Source of the DNA: Candidatus Cloacimonadota bacterium
GTDB taxonomy: Bacteria; Cloacimonadota; Cloacimonadia; Cloacimonadales; WRIO01
Assembly: GCA_009777575.1 (NCBI GenBank)
Contig: WRLO01000011.1
Coordinates: 1 to 60,233 of the forward strand
DNA length: 60,233 nt
Direction: 5' to 3'
Position numbers and translations under genes: made by a program. Below are positions 16,399-26,026 of the stretch, piece after piece. Below the pieces are notes generated by a model, which was not told the origin of the DNA, ran no database searches, and saw only the letters and a program-made list of their open reading frames with translations. Every line of letters starts with the position of its first letter. Within the stretch, counting starts at the first letter, position 1.

Positions 16399-18123
16399 TT
16401 AATCTTCCCATTTCTTAGTTTTTTCAATAGTTTCATTTAAACTCTTATGAATAGAGGAAATACTAACATGTGCATCATCAATATCAGTGCAAATATCATT
16501 TGTTCTACTATTTATCGTGCTTATTGAATTTGTTGACTCAGTGACAAGGGTTTCTGATTCAGCTACTGTTAGTTTGGACTTATTGGCAAGATTCCGAATC
16601 TCATCAGCAACAACAGAAAAAGTGCTTCCATGTTGTCCAGCTTTTGCGGCTGCAATCGATGCGTTCAAGGCGATGAGGTTTATATGCGTGGAAATAGTAT
16701 CGATGTCTGTAGTGATATTTTTGAATTTCTTTATAGCTTCATTGAGTGTGATAAGTGATCTTTGAATTTCATCAGATTTGTTCTTGATATCTGAAATATC
16801 CTCAATAACATGATTGAGATTTTCTATATTTGAAGTGGCGATATCTACAATAAAACGATGGTCATAAAGAACATCATCGCGAAGTTTTTTTATACAATTG
16901 TCTGGTAAATCAATGCCCATAGCGATTTTGCTTGCCATTTCTTTGCAAGAATCAGAGCCACATGCACCACAATCAAAAAGTCTTTCATCTTCGCTCTTTT
17001 TGTTTAGTTCTAAGAAGGCTTGCTCTAATTCATTGTCACTGTAGGCGTATTTTTTTGTATCGATACGATTATATTTTCTGATAAAATCGTCAAGCCTTAA
17101 TATATTGTCATAATCATTGAAAAGCTGTTCATATTGCTCTCTATCTAGATCATTGAAGACATTTTTTCTCCCTTCATCCATGATAGTGCTTACTCTAAAC
17201 CTGTTTTGGTCGTGTTTTATCGCAGTTCCTACATTACAACCTTCGTGACAGTTCAAAACATCGAAAATATCTGGAAGATTTATATTATCCTCTTTGGCAA
17301 ATTCTTTTAAAGCATCATAAACATAGTCAGAACCCTCAGATTGATCAATTCGAAGTTGTTTTCCAAAAAAATACTCAATGTTTTCTTTCAGACCACCGGG
17401 CATTGGATATAAAAGCCCGAGTGCAGAATCCTGATGATCAAATCCAGAAATAGTGTCAGGAAGTCGAATATTGTTTTCCTCAATGTGTTGGAAAAGCTTT
17501 TCGAGTGTTACATTATATTTCACATAATTTGTAGCATCAAACTCGTGTGCTTTGGCTATACAAGGTGAAAGTGCTGCTAAATTATCATGAATATCACAAT
17601 ATTTTTTCATAAATATTGCTGTGCAAAGCATAGGACTATGAATAGGTGAAAGATATTTTAGTAAATCATGAGCATACATCTGTATAAAATTTACTATCAC
17701 TGGACAAGGTTGTGTGATGAGAGGGTGATTTACATTTTCTATGGCTCTGATATGAGCCCATGTACAGATGTCAGCACCAACAGAAACATCATAAATATTT
17801 CTAACACCTTGTTGCCGCAGCCAAGTCAATAACCTACCCCCCTCCTCTTCAATTATGCGATTTGCTGGGGCTACTAACATAGATATTTTCGCACCCATTC
17901 TCAAATCATAAAGAAATTGTTCTGTATCATCAACAAAATTTCTCACATTGTGACGACAGGTATGTATACAAGCTCCACAAGCTATACATCTGTCAGTGTC
18001 CACGGATACATTTATTAAATGTCCTTTTTTTGATACTCTATTTGCTCCTATAATTGGGCATGCACGAATACAACGATTGCAACCCACACAAGCCGTTTCG
18101 TTGTTAGTAATCAATTTTCGCAT
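16399..18123 (-). CDS. Soluble FeFe-hydrogenase/chemoreceptor fusion (putative H2 sensor)
   Basis: 574 residues, no membrane segment. Two 4Fe-4S motifs open the protein (C12/15/18/22 and C46/49/52/56). The hydrogenase core follows with all four H-cluster cysteines: C140 in TQPCP, C188 in LSPCIAKAHEF, and C292/C296 in NCHEGCNVG. The usual proton-transfer cysteine before C140 is replaced by proline, which suggests sensing rather than turnover. A further Fe-S motif, CGACGSDSC (C385-C393) with C410, leads into a methyl-accepting signalling hairpin at about 458-540 (LIALNASIAAAKAG ... GSTFSVVADEIRNLA). It probably reports H2 or redox state to CheA/CheW. HydS-like group C/D hydrogenases are the nearest known relatives. 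Confidence 0.9.
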   Translation of the reverse strand: MRKLITNNETACVGCNRCIRACPIIGANRVSKKGHLINVSVDTDRCIACGACIHTCRHNVRNFVDDTEQFLYDLRMGAKISMLVAPANRIIEEEGGRLLTWLRQQGVRNIYDVSVGADICTWAHIRAIENVNHPLITQPCPVIVNFIQMYAHDLLKYLSPIHSPMLCTAIFMKKYCDIHDNLAALSPCIAKAHEFDATNYVKYNVTLEKLFQHIEENNIRLPDTISGFDHQDSALGLLYPMPGGLKENIEYFFGKQLRIDQSEGSDYVYDALKEFAKEDNINLPDIFDVLNCHEGCNVGTAIKHDQNRFRVSTIMDEGRKNVFNDLDREQYEQLFNDYDNILRLDDFIRKYNRIDTKKYAYSDNELEQAFLELNKKSEDERLFDCGACGSDSCKEMASKIAMGIDLPDNCIKKLRDDVLYDHRFIVDIATSNIENLNHVIEDISDIKNKSDEIQRSLITLNEAIKKFKNITTDIDTISTHINLIALNASIAAAKAGQHGSTFSVVADEIRNLANKSKLTVAESETLVTESTNSISTINSRTNDICTDIDDAHVSISSIHKSLNETIEKTKKWED

Positions 18124-18299
18124 AAATATATGTAACTCCTCAAAAAATAAAGTTTCATTTGAACATAAGATATTTATTCAGAACAAGAAAATAAAATTTG
18201 TCATTTTTGTCAACGATTTTTTAAAAATGCATATTGTAAAAAATCATTGTAATAAATAACGCGATATGTAGTTAATTATATTAAAGAAAATTTTCGTAG

Positions 18300-18319
18300 G
18301 GAACGCATGTATGCGTTCC
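18300..18319. promoter_or_regulatory. Palindrome in the ilvE leader
   Basis: GGAACGCAT/ATGCGTTCC form a perfect 9-bp stem with a GT loop, eight bases before the ilvE AAGGAG site. It may be an operator or leader hairpin, but a palindrome of the same design at 1521-1540, also flanked by GTAGG-type sequence, suggests a dispersed repeat. Confidence 0.55.
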
Positions 18320-18337
18320 GCTTAAGGAGATATATTT

Positions 18338-19396
18338 GTGAGTATAAAGATAACAAAAACTCCAACTCCCAAAGTAAAACCGCAAAATCCATTAGGATTT
18401 GGAAAGTATTTTACAGATCATTTAGTGACTATGGAATATGTAGATGGCAAATGGGAAACGCCTCAGATAGTTCCATATTCCCCCTTTTCTCTTGACCCTT
18501 CAACAGCGATTTTTCATTATGGACAAGGTATATTTGAAGGTCTCAAAGCCTATAAAGATGCTGAGGGTAGTATAAGACTTTTTCGAACTATGGACAATCT
18601 AAACCGTCTAAACGACTCTGCACACAGACTTTGTATACCCCAAGTGGATACAAAAATAGTGTATGAAGCCCTTGTTGAGTTGATAAAACTTGATGCTGAT
18701 TGGATACCTACCGATGAAGGCACCTCTCTCTATATTCGTCCTTCTATCATTGGTATTGACCCTGCTTTGGGTGTTCGTGCCTCATCAAGATATATATTTT
18801 TTATCATCTTAAGTCCAGTTGGCGCATACTATGAAAAAGGTTTCTCACCAATCAAGTTGTTTGTCGAAGAAAACTACAGCCGAGCCGCCAAAGGTGGTAC
18901 AGGAGACAAAAAAGTAATTGGAAATTATGCAGCAAGCCTAAAAGCAGCAGCAGACGCGGCAGAGAAAGGTTATTCTCAAGTCTTATGGTTAGATTCCAAT
19001 GAACATAAATATGTCGAAGAAGTAGGAGCAATGAATATTTGCTTTGTCTTTGAGGGAAACAAGATTGTTACTCCAGCCTTAACCGGTAGTATATTACCGG
19101 GAATAACGCGTAGAAGTATTTTAGAGCTTGCTAGCGCAAATGGTATGGCTGTAGAGGAGCGGTTGGTCTCTATAGAAGAACTGGTAAATGGTGTAAAATC
19201 TGGAAAATGTAGTGAAATATTCGGAACAGGAACAGCTGCAGTCGTTTCACCTGTAGGAGCATTTTCCTATAAAGGAGAAGAAATCTCTGTAAATGGTGGA
19301 AAGCTTGGAGAAATTACCTTGAAACTATACAAAGAACTGACTGGCATACAAACCGGACGCATAGAAGATAAATTTGGTTGGAGTATAAAGATATAA
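18338..19396 (+). CDS. ilvE: Branched-chain amino acid aminotransferase
   Basis: 352 residues starting at GTG, with AAGGAG nine bases upstream. It is a PLP-dependent fold-type IV enzyme that reversibly transfers the amino group between leucine, isoleucine or valine and 2-oxoglutarate, in the cytoplasm. Visible hallmarks are FHYGQGIFEGLKAY (59-72), LYIRPSIIG, the PLP lysine K192 in TGDKKVIGNYAAS, YVEEVGAMNICFVF, and EIFGTGTAAVVSPV near the end. Length and motifs fit the BCAT II type. It stands alone, with no other ilv or leu gene next to it. Confidence 0.95.
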   Translation: MSIKITKTPTPKVKPQNPLGFGKYFTDHLVTMEYVDGKWETPQIVPYSPFSLDPSTAIFHYGQGIFEGLKAYKDAEGSIRLFRTMDNLNRLNDSAHRLCIPQVDTKIVYEALVELIKLDADWIPTDEGTSLYIRPSIIGIDPALGVRASSRYIFFIILSPVGAYYEKGFSPIKLFVEENYSRAAKGGTGDKKVIGNYAASLKAAADAAEKGYSQVLWLDSNEHKYVEEVGAMNICFVFEGNKIVTPALTGSILPGITRRSILELASANGMAVEERLVSIEELVNGVKSGKCSEIFGTGTAAVVSPVGAFSYKGEEISVNGGKLGEITLKLYKELTGIQTGRIEDKFGWSIKI

Positions 19397-19889
19397 AAGA
19401 AAAATTATTTTTGTTTTAGATGTAGCGACACCTGGGAGAATCAACCCAAAGATATATTTTTTATCTTTATAAAGAGTGTTCTTGCATTACTAATGATGAT
19501 TATGCAAAGTCAAATTTAATCAATTTTATTATTCTTTACACACACCGAAGGTGTCGGTTTAAGATGTATAAGGCTATGCCGAATAGCTCTTGAACCAACT
19601 CCTTCGGGGTTGGTAAGATATGATTTTATGAAAATATACTTTTCGGTCTGCTCTTATATTTGAATTTAAGCCTCGCCCATTATACCCCATCTCTACCAAG
19701 TTTGAAAACATTTCATTTTCGTAGAATGATAAAGAAATTAATTTGAAAAAATATATATAAGGAACTACCGAAAATTTAATAAGTTAAATACTTAAAAAAA
19801 AAATAAAAGAAAAAAATATTTATTTTTTATAGGTTTTTTTTGAAAAATCTTGACAAAATAACTAACTTTAAAATAATGGCGAATATCGT
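19397..19889. other. Gene-free stretch with two dispersed hairpins
   Basis: ACACC-GAA-GGTGT at 19542-19554 and CCAACTCC-TTC-GGGGTTGG at 19595-19613 belong to the GAAG/CTTC hairpin family. The region ends with a TTGACA box (about 19850-19855) and an ATAATG-like -10 that should drive the tRNA. I see no coding frame. Confidence 0.6.
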
Positions 19890-19966
19890 GGGTGATTAGC
19901 TCAGTTGGTTAGAGTACTACCTTGACATGGTAGGGGTCACAGATTCAAATTCTGTATCACCCACCA
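19890..19966 (+). tRNA. tRNA-Val (GAC)
   Basis: 77 bases including an encoded CCA. Acceptor arms GGGTGAT and ATCACCC pair fully. The D arm is GCTC/GAGT and the anticodon arm is CTACC/GGTAG with loop TTGACAT, giving anticodon GAC (valine). The T arm is ACAGA/TCTGT around TTCAAAT. A short T run follows directly. Confidence 0.96.
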
Positions 19967-20022
19967 CTTTTTTACAAATCTCAAATAAATATCAAGATTA
20001 TGTTTTTTAAATGGAGGAAACG

Positions 20023-21375
20023 ATGCTTGATTTATTAAAATCATTGAATATTCACCAGTATGATTGTGATTTGATAGACATTCGGATTGAAGAAACTAAC
20101 CCTCTTCAAATTTCATTTTATCAAAAAGAACTCTCAAACTATATGGAAGAAAAAAAGCTCGGAGCATTTATCAGAGTTTATGCCAACAAAAGATGGTATT
20201 TTACTACTACGACAGAGCTGAGCGAGCTGGAAAAAGAACTACATAATCTTTTGAAAAGTGCCAATATTAGCACAAACAGAAACGAAAAGAAAGATATTGA
20301 ATATAATATCACAAACATTAATAACCTTAATGGAGATTATGCCTACAAGAAATCAAAAGAAGAAAAAATTGTTTTTCTGAATAAAATCAGAGAGAGTTTT
20401 GAAAATGACCCTCTCTTGATTAACCCTTGGGTAGGCTGGAAAGACAATGTTTTACAAAAATACTTTATCAATAATAAAGGCACTGCATATTCTTATAATA
20501 AAGCTTTTAGTGCTATTGCTGTAAGGTATGAACTCAAACAAGATGAGAACATTTACAATGCATATTTTAACAGAACTGTTCAATATTTTAAAGATTTTAG
20601 CAATTTTATAGAAGAGTTCCAAAAAGATTTTGCAGAATCAAAACTCTTTATCGATGCTCCAACAATAGAGCCGGGTAAATATATCACAGTTCTCGGACCC
20701 CAAGCTACAGGTATCTTCGCCCATGAGAGCTTTGGTCATAAATCAGAGTCAGATTTTATGCTCGGCGATGAAACTATGGTCAAAGAATGGGAAATAGGGA
20801 AAAAAGTAGCAAATGAGTGCGTTTCTATCATCGATTGTGGAATAAATGACAAGGTTTCTGGTTATTGCCCTTTTGATGATGAAGGAAACCCTGCTCAGAC
20901 CACTTATTTGATAAAAAATGGAATCCTCACTGGCAGGCTTCACAATGAAACCACTGCAAAAGCACTTAATGAAGACAATACAAGCAATGCTAGAGCCATC
21001 AGTTTTGAATGGGAGCCGACTGTTCGCATGAGAAACACCTATTTTGAAAAAGGCGACCTAACCTTTGATGAGCTTATCAAACCTATCGAAAAAGGTTATT
21101 TTATCAAAACTGTAAATCATGGTAGTGGAATGTCCACATTTACCATAGCTGCAAATAAATCTTATAAGATAGAAAACGGTAAAATCACTGATCCGGTAAA
21201 GATAAATATTGCTACTGGAACAGTTTTCCAGACCTTGCATGACATTGATGCTATCAGTGATAAAATCGAACTATTTAGTCAGGTTTTTGGTGGCTGTGGA
21301 AAGAACTATCAGTGGCCCCTTGATGTGTCCTTTGGTGGTCCTTACATCAGAGTGAAATCATTGAATCTATCTTGA
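20023..21375 (+). CDS. tldD: TldD-family metalloprotease
   Basis: 450 residues. The start is placed at MLDLLK because the GGAGG site five bases before it would lie inside the alternative start four codons upstream. TldD forms a heterodimer with TldE/PmbA that degrades unfolded peptides and trims peptide antibiotics. The zinc motif HESFGH is at 234-239, and the usual VSGYCPFDDEGNPAQTTYLI and SNARAISFEWEPTVRMRNT blocks follow. The partner lies directly downstream in the same direction (80-base gap), so both are likely transcribed together. Confidence 0.94.
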   Translation: MLDLLKSLNIHQYDCDLIDIRIEETNPLQISFYQKELSNYMEEKKLGAFIRVYANKRWYFTTTTELSELEKELHNLLKSANISTNRNEKKDIEYNITNINNLNGDYAYKKSKEEKIVFLNKIRESFENDPLLINPWVGWKDNVLQKYFINNKGTAYSYNKAFSAIAVRYELKQDENIYNAYFNRTVQYFKDFSNFIEEFQKDFAESKLFIDAPTIEPGKYITVLGPQATGIFAHESFGHKSESDFMLGDETMVKEWEIGKKVANECVSIIDCGINDKVSGYCPFDDEGNPAQTTYLIKNGILTGRLHNETTAKALNEDNTSNARAISFEWEPTVRMRNTYFEKGDLTFDELIKPIEKGYFIKTVNHGSGMSTFTIAANKSYKIENGKITDPVKINIATGTVFQTLHDIDAISDKIELFSQVFGGCGKNYQWPLDVSFGGPYIRVKSLNLS

Positions 21376-21455
21376 AAGGATGTTCCACAGGCTTTCTTAG
21401 CCGATGAGATTTTATTATACTGATTTGAAAGTCAGTTATTATACAAGGAGTTAAA

Positions 21456-22703
21456 ATGTTAAAAGAATATTATACAATCAATAACAATGAAATCAGAGTC
21501 CAGATAGAAGACTCAAAAATAGACGCAATCAAAAACAAAAATATCACTTATAAATCAGTCAGAGTTTTTGATGAAGAGAAAAAAATACTCTCTCTCGCTT
21601 CAGCTGTAGGCAATGTCCCTGACTCTGAGCTAGAGAAAAAAGCTACAAACTTACTTTCTCTAAATATCCCTTTTGAATATGAACTCGAAAGAGATACAAA
21701 AGGAAACTTTAAGAAAGACAAATTGAGTATAAAAGACAGTCAATCCCTTGAAAAATTTACAGAAAAAGTTCTAAATGATTTAAAGGATGTTTCGCAGAAT
21801 TTCGTGATAAATGGAGCTGTTTATACTACGAGATATAAAAAATCTTTAAAAAACAGTTTAGGACTTGATTTGTCATCAGAACAAACATACCTAGTATGCA
21901 CACTGATGCTCAAACAAAAAGGCAGTGGCAATATATTTGATACGGGAGCCGCTATCTACGGATTTGATATTACAGAAAATCAATATCAAAACTTTTTAAA
22001 TGATACAAAATTTGTCACAAATGCTTGTTTATCAAAAGAAGTCACTCTAGAAAGTGGAAAATATAAAATTTTATGTGAAGATAACTATCTATTGCGAAAA
22101 TTTTACTCTGATGTCATGGGAGATGAATATGAAGAAAAATCATCTTTATTAACTGGAAAGCTAAATGAAAAGATTTTCCATGAAAGCATCTCTATCAACG
22201 AATGTCATAATTATGAAAAATTTGTCACTTTTCTCCCTTTTGATGACGAGGGAATAGTCAGAAAAGAAGAACTAGTCGTAGTAGATAAGGGTGTCCTTAA
22301 AAGTATTTTTTATGACAAAAAGAAAGCAAAAAAATATGGTAAGGTGTCTACAGGAAACGGTTTTAGGAGCTATAATTCCAATCCGGGTATCTCTCCGAGA
22401 GGTTTTAGATTTATAGGTGTAGAAAAGTCTGCTAAAGAATTAATAGCAGATGATCTGGTAATCATACCCTCAATTTCAAGTGGTGGGGATTTTTTACCAA
22501 ATGGTAATTTTTCACTACCCATCCAGATGGCTTTTGTCTTTAAAAATGGAGAGTTTATCGGCAAAGCTCCACAGATTACACTAACTGGAAATTATCTCGA
22601 TAGCTTTAATAAAGACTTTATAGCTATCGGTAAAAATGATATTTTACCAGAAGCGTTAAACGAGACATTGATTTTGAGTAATATGACGGTGAATGTGAAT
22701 TAA
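21456..22703 (+). CDS. pmbA: PmbA/TldE-family protein
   Basis: 415 residues. Partner subunit of TldD; the TldE half has the same fold but no HExxxH zinc motif, and none is visible here. Family blocks are present: KFVTFLPFDDEGIVRKEELVVV, GFRSYNSNPGISPRGFRF, and IPSISSGGDFLPNGNFSLPIQ near the C-terminus. The start has AAGGAG at normal spacing. Shorter than E. coli PmbA (about 450) but complete in its core. Confidence 0.92.
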   Translation: MLKEYYTINNNEIRVQIEDSKIDAIKNKNITYKSVRVFDEEKKILSLASAVGNVPDSELEKKATNLLSLNIPFEYELERDTKGNFKKDKLSIKDSQSLEKFTEKVLNDLKDVSQNFVINGAVYTTRYKKSLKNSLGLDLSSEQTYLVCTLMLKQKGSGNIFDTGAAIYGFDITENQYQNFLNDTKFVTNACLSKEVTLESGKYKILCEDNYLLRKFYSDVMGDEYEEKSSLLTGKLNEKIFHESISINECHNYEKFVTFLPFDDEGIVRKEELVVVDKGVLKSIFYDKKKAKKYGKVSTGNGFRSYNSNPGISPRGFRFIGVEKSAKELIADDLVIIPSISSGGDFLPNGNFSLPIQMAFVFKNGEFIGKAPQITLTGNYLDSFNKDFIAIGKNDILPEALNETLILSNMTVNVN

Positions 22704-22789
22704 ATTATGAAGGAATAGTATAAGTGCTGAAATATCAATCCCATTAATGAGAGCAGTAAAGTTTATTTTCAAAAAATCATACCTTACGC

Positions 22790-22859
22790 ACACCGAAGGT
22801 GTGTGGCTTTTAATAGAAATCAAAGATATCAAAACAACCTCACCCCGAAGGGGTGAGGC
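22790..22859. repeat. Two hairpins of the GAAG/CTTC family
   Basis: CACACC-GAA-GGTGTG at 22790-22804 and CCTCACCCC-GAA-GGGGTGAGG at 22839-22859, followed by a degenerate CCCCTTCGGG copy at about 22875-22885. They sit between the converging pmbA and outer-membrane protein genes and may act as bidirectional transcription stops. Confidence 0.75.
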
Positions 22860-22954
22860 TCTATAATGTCCCACCCCTTCGGGATGTGTAAGGAATATCA
22901 AGAATTAATTAAGAATCACCTTTTCGGAGAGGGATCATTGATATTTCATATTTC

Positions 22955-24697
22955 TTAAAATCTATACATCACATTCAAATTGAATCGCCATATCATCTCA
23001 TTAAATTGCCTTCCTATTGGATTTATACTTGTATTGAGTATTAAATCTCCAAAGATTAAATTCAAATCCACCTGGACTTCAGATTCAAAAGATTCATTGA
23101 AGTATTTTACAACTGGTTGTATTCTTAAAAAGACATTATTTCTTATGTAATTTACTGATAAAAGATAGGTCCTCATATATTCGCTGTTGTTAATATACCA
23201 TACCCCTTCATCGTTTTCTGCTGTTTCGTTGTGTTCGAGTATAAATGCAGTATATACTTCAAAACGGTCGTAATAATTATTATCCTTTAGTTGATAGGTT
23301 TGAACTAGATTATCCAAGGATATTGAGCTGTTGGAAAAAATCATATTTCCGTTAATAAACCTAATCCCCCATTCACCACTTAGATAGCGATAAAATCTAT
23401 CTTTCAAGAAATCATGCCATATAAAATAATCATAATCAGCACGGATGACATATTTATTGTAAAATCGTATATTTTTATGTAAATAAAATTCTGCTTCAGG
23501 TATCCATTGATAGATCAATATATCCTGATTATTCGCTGATAAAAGTCTATCTATATAAACTTGTTTACCATTAAATATTTGCATAGTATTTTTCAACCAA
23601 TGCCGATTGAAATTACTATTTGTAAACAAAGAATAAGTGGTCATTACCCTGTCATTATCAAGAAATGAATGCTCACCGGAATGGAAATTTCTTAATATAG
23701 AGTTTCCCACTTCAAACCTCAATGTATCTACAACTGCAAAACTCCATAAACCTCCTATAGTTATTTGCTTCTCGTCTGATTCGCGAGATTGGTCGTTTGA
23801 TTTTAGATACCTTGTTCGATTTTGCAAATTTAGTCTTGCGAAATATTGACCGAAAATATAGCGATAATTTAATAGATAATCAAAATTATTCTCAAAAAAC
23901 CAATTATTACGGGTGATATTTTCTTCATGATTTAATCTCCTAAAATTTGCTCTATTATCTATCATAAAATCAAATCTCTCTGTCAATCTATAGGACATAT
24001 TTATATGAGCAAGATACTCGTCTCGGCTGCTTCTGTCATCAAATTCATTGTATAAATATATGTCTTTTGCTAACATATCATAACGAAGTCTGAGAATAAC
24101 ATTGTTGATATTATTATATCTATATAGGAAGTCCATACCGTAAGCATTATTTCTTTCAAGAAAAGTGTCGTTGTTGGTGTGATATAGCGAGGATTGAACA
24201 TAAGTATTCTGAAACAAGTCTTGAAAATTGACTCTTGTGTCTGTCAACCAACCAGAATAATATTTCTGAGGGTTATCAACTCTTAAATAGCTTCCGCTCT
24301 GTCTGATAAATATTCTTTCTTGCAAAAATGAGGCTGAATATCCAAGTCCAGCCTGTCGCAGATATTTGTCACTTACTGATAAAGTATCCTCTGGCATCCC
24401 AGAATTGTAAAAACTCGAATAATTTGCCAATATAAAAGGTTGAAAAATGTGCCTATCAAATGATAAGAGATAATTATAATTTGTATTTTTTGAACTTCTG
24501 TCAAAATGTGAATTTTGAGAATTTTGATAGCTTGTCTCAAATGCCAATGTTAAATCATTTTGAAACAATTTTTCCCAAATAAATTGGTTTTCAAACAATG
24601 AAAACTGGTTATATGTGTTGAAATATGATTGAAAATTTGCTTCAGCTACGAGTAAACTGAAGAAAATACTCATACAAAGCAATAAAATCTGCTTCAT
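22955..24697 (-). CDS. Outer-membrane beta-barrel protein
   Basis: 580 residues from MKQILLLC; an alternative ATG five codons upstream lacks a ribosome binding site. Signal peptide followed by alternating hydrophobic/aromatic strands rich in Y, N and F throughout, ending NLNVMYRF with the terminal phenylalanine typical of BAM substrates. No plug domain or known porin signature. Its 5' end overlaps ksgA by about 56 bases, so its expression should be coupled to that gene. Function unknown. Confidence 0.78.
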   Translation of the reverse strand: MKQILLLCMSIFFSLLVAEANFQSYFNTYNQFSLFENQFIWEKLFQNDLTLAFETSYQNSQNSHFDRSSKNTNYNYLLSFDRHIFQPFILANYSSFYNSGMPEDTLSVSDKYLRQAGLGYSASFLQERIFIRQSGSYLRVDNPQKYYSGWLTDTRVNFQDLFQNTYVQSSLYHTNNDTFLERNNAYGMDFLYRYNNINNVILRLRYDMLAKDIYLYNEFDDRSSRDEYLAHINMSYRLTERFDFMIDNRANFRRLNHEENITRNNWFFENNFDYLLNYRYIFGQYFARLNLQNRTRYLKSNDQSRESDEKQITIGGLWSFAVVDTLRFEVGNSILRNFHSGEHSFLDNDRVMTTYSLFTNSNFNRHWLKNTMQIFNGKQVYIDRLLSANNQDILIYQWIPEAEFYLHKNIRFYNKYVIRADYDYFIWHDFLKDRFYRYLSGEWGIRFINGNMIFSNSSISLDNLVQTYQLKDNNYYDRFEVYTAFILEHNETAENDEGVWYINNSEYMRTYLLSVNYIRNNVFLRIQPVVKYFNESFESEVQVDLNLIFGDLILNTSINPIGRQFNEMIWRFNLNVMYRF

Positions 24698-25502
24698 TGA
24701 GGGTTTCTCCACGACGATTTAAATCTATAGGGATACCTAAATTTGAATCTGTAGAAAACAAAAGAGGAATTTTCTTTTTTTCAAGTTCAAATTTTAAATT
24801 ATTTTTCAATGTCTTCCTTTTCATCCGAAAAGATGATTCCACTATCTCCCAAAAATATTTTTCATTTTCTAATATCGGGATGTCTTTGCGAGGTAAAAGT
24901 CTGATAACTGCTGAATATACCGCTGGAGGTGGCGTGAATTTTTCTGGACTGACTTCAAATAAATATTCAGTCAAAAAATAAAATTGAGTTTTTAAGCTCA
25001 AAACTCCGTAGTCTTTATTAAAAGGCTTTGCACAAACGCGTTTGGATACTTCTTTTTGCAACATTATTACTACCCTTTCTATGTTGTGGTAATTTTCGCT
25101 TATTTTATATAAAAAAGGTGAACTTATTTGATAAGGAAGATTTGTGATTATTTTTATTTTTTTCTGCTCTTTTAATTCGTTATCAATCTTTTTTATTATT
25201 TCATTTTTTTGAAATAAATGTGGTGGATTTACACCTTTCCAGTCTACTTTCAAAATATCTTTATGCACAATTTTACACTTGTCTGAATATTTTTTCTCTA
25301 GTATAGGCATTAAATCGTTGTCTATCTCAAATATTGTCAAATCGATTTTATGTTTCAATAAATGATCTGTCAAGGCTCCTAAACCTGCACCTATCTCCCA
25401 GACAATGTCGTCTTCTTGTAAATCAGCATTTTCGATTATCCTTTCAAAAACGCTTTGATCATTTAAAAAATGTTGACCGAATTTCTTTTTAGGTTTATGC
25501 AT
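24642..25502 (-). CDS. ksgA: 16S rRNA (adenine1518/1519-N6) dimethyltransferase
   Basis: 286 residues. KsgA/RsmA dimethylates two adjacent adenines in helix 45 of 16S rRNA during small-subunit assembly. Motifs: KKKFGQHFLND at the start, SAM site WEIGAGLGALTDHLL, acidic FEIDNDL, the catalytic ITNLPYQISSPF (NLPY), and FTPPPAVYSAVIRLLPR. Slightly longer than usual because of a charged insert around residue 105-118. It sits downstream of the DUF192 gene on the same strand. Confidence 0.95.
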   Translation of the reverse strand: MHKPKKKFGQHFLNDQSVFERIIENADLQEDDIVWEIGAGLGALTDHLLKHKIDLTIFEIDNDLMPILEKKYSDKCKIVHKDILKVDWKGVNPPHLFQKNEIIKKIDNELKEQKKIKIITNLPYQISSPFLYKISENYHNIERVVIMLQKEVSKRVCAKPFNKDYGVLSLKTQFYFLTEYLFEVSPEKFTPPPAVYSAVIRLLPRKDIPILENEKYFWEIVESSFRMKRKTLKNNLKFELEKKKIPLLFSTDSNLGIPIDLNRRGETLNEADFIALYEYFLQFTRS

Positions 25503-25543
25503 ATAAATTGATTTTTTATCTCTATTCCATAATAAAAATAATA

Positions 25544-26026
25544 CTAATCTCTCCTGAAGACAACACTATCACCAACATTGATACCTTTCTTTTTTGATGT
25601 TCCACCTAGGACTTCGAGGACATACATCGCAGGATGACTACTAATAATAGCATCTTCGCTAAGCGGAAAAGCATTTTCATGTATGTCCACAATTAAAAAA
25701 TTTTCATCTATAAAAATCATATCAAGAGATAGATAAGTATTTCTCATCCAAAAACTTTGATAATCTGTAAAATCGAAAATAAAGAACATACCCTGATTTG
25801 ATTCGAGTCTATATCGAAACATTAGACCTTGTGATCTTTGCCAGATATCCTCAGCGAGTTCAACATCAAAAATGATTTCATCTTGTTGAGAATTAATAAT
25901 GGTCACTATTCCTTGTTTATTAAAGAGTATCTCTTTTTTTGTATTATTTTTATTAGAACAAGATATAATCAGAAATAAACAAAAAATACAGCTCACTAAT
26001 ATTTTTATATTATAAAACTCTTGCAT
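25544..26026 (-). CDS. DUF192 lipoprotein
   Basis: 160 residues. The N-terminus ends in a lipobox (LFLIISC), so it is probably membrane-anchored. The rest is one DUF192 domain: IWQRSQGLMFR, GMFFIFDFTDYQSFWMRNT, LDMIFIDENFLIVDIHE, YVLEVLGGT. The biochemical role of DUF192 is not established. It overlaps the end of the M23 peptidase gene by 17 bases, which suggests translational coupling and a shared job at the cell wall. Confidence 0.9.
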   Translation of the reverse strand: MQEFYNIKILVSCIFCLFLIISCSNKNNTKKEILFNKQGIVTIINSQQDEIIFDVELAEDIWQRSQGLMFRYRLESNQGMFFIFDFTDYQSFWMRNTYLSLDMIFIDENFLIVDIHENAFPLSEDAIISSHPAMYVLEVLGGTSKKKGINVGDSVVFRRD

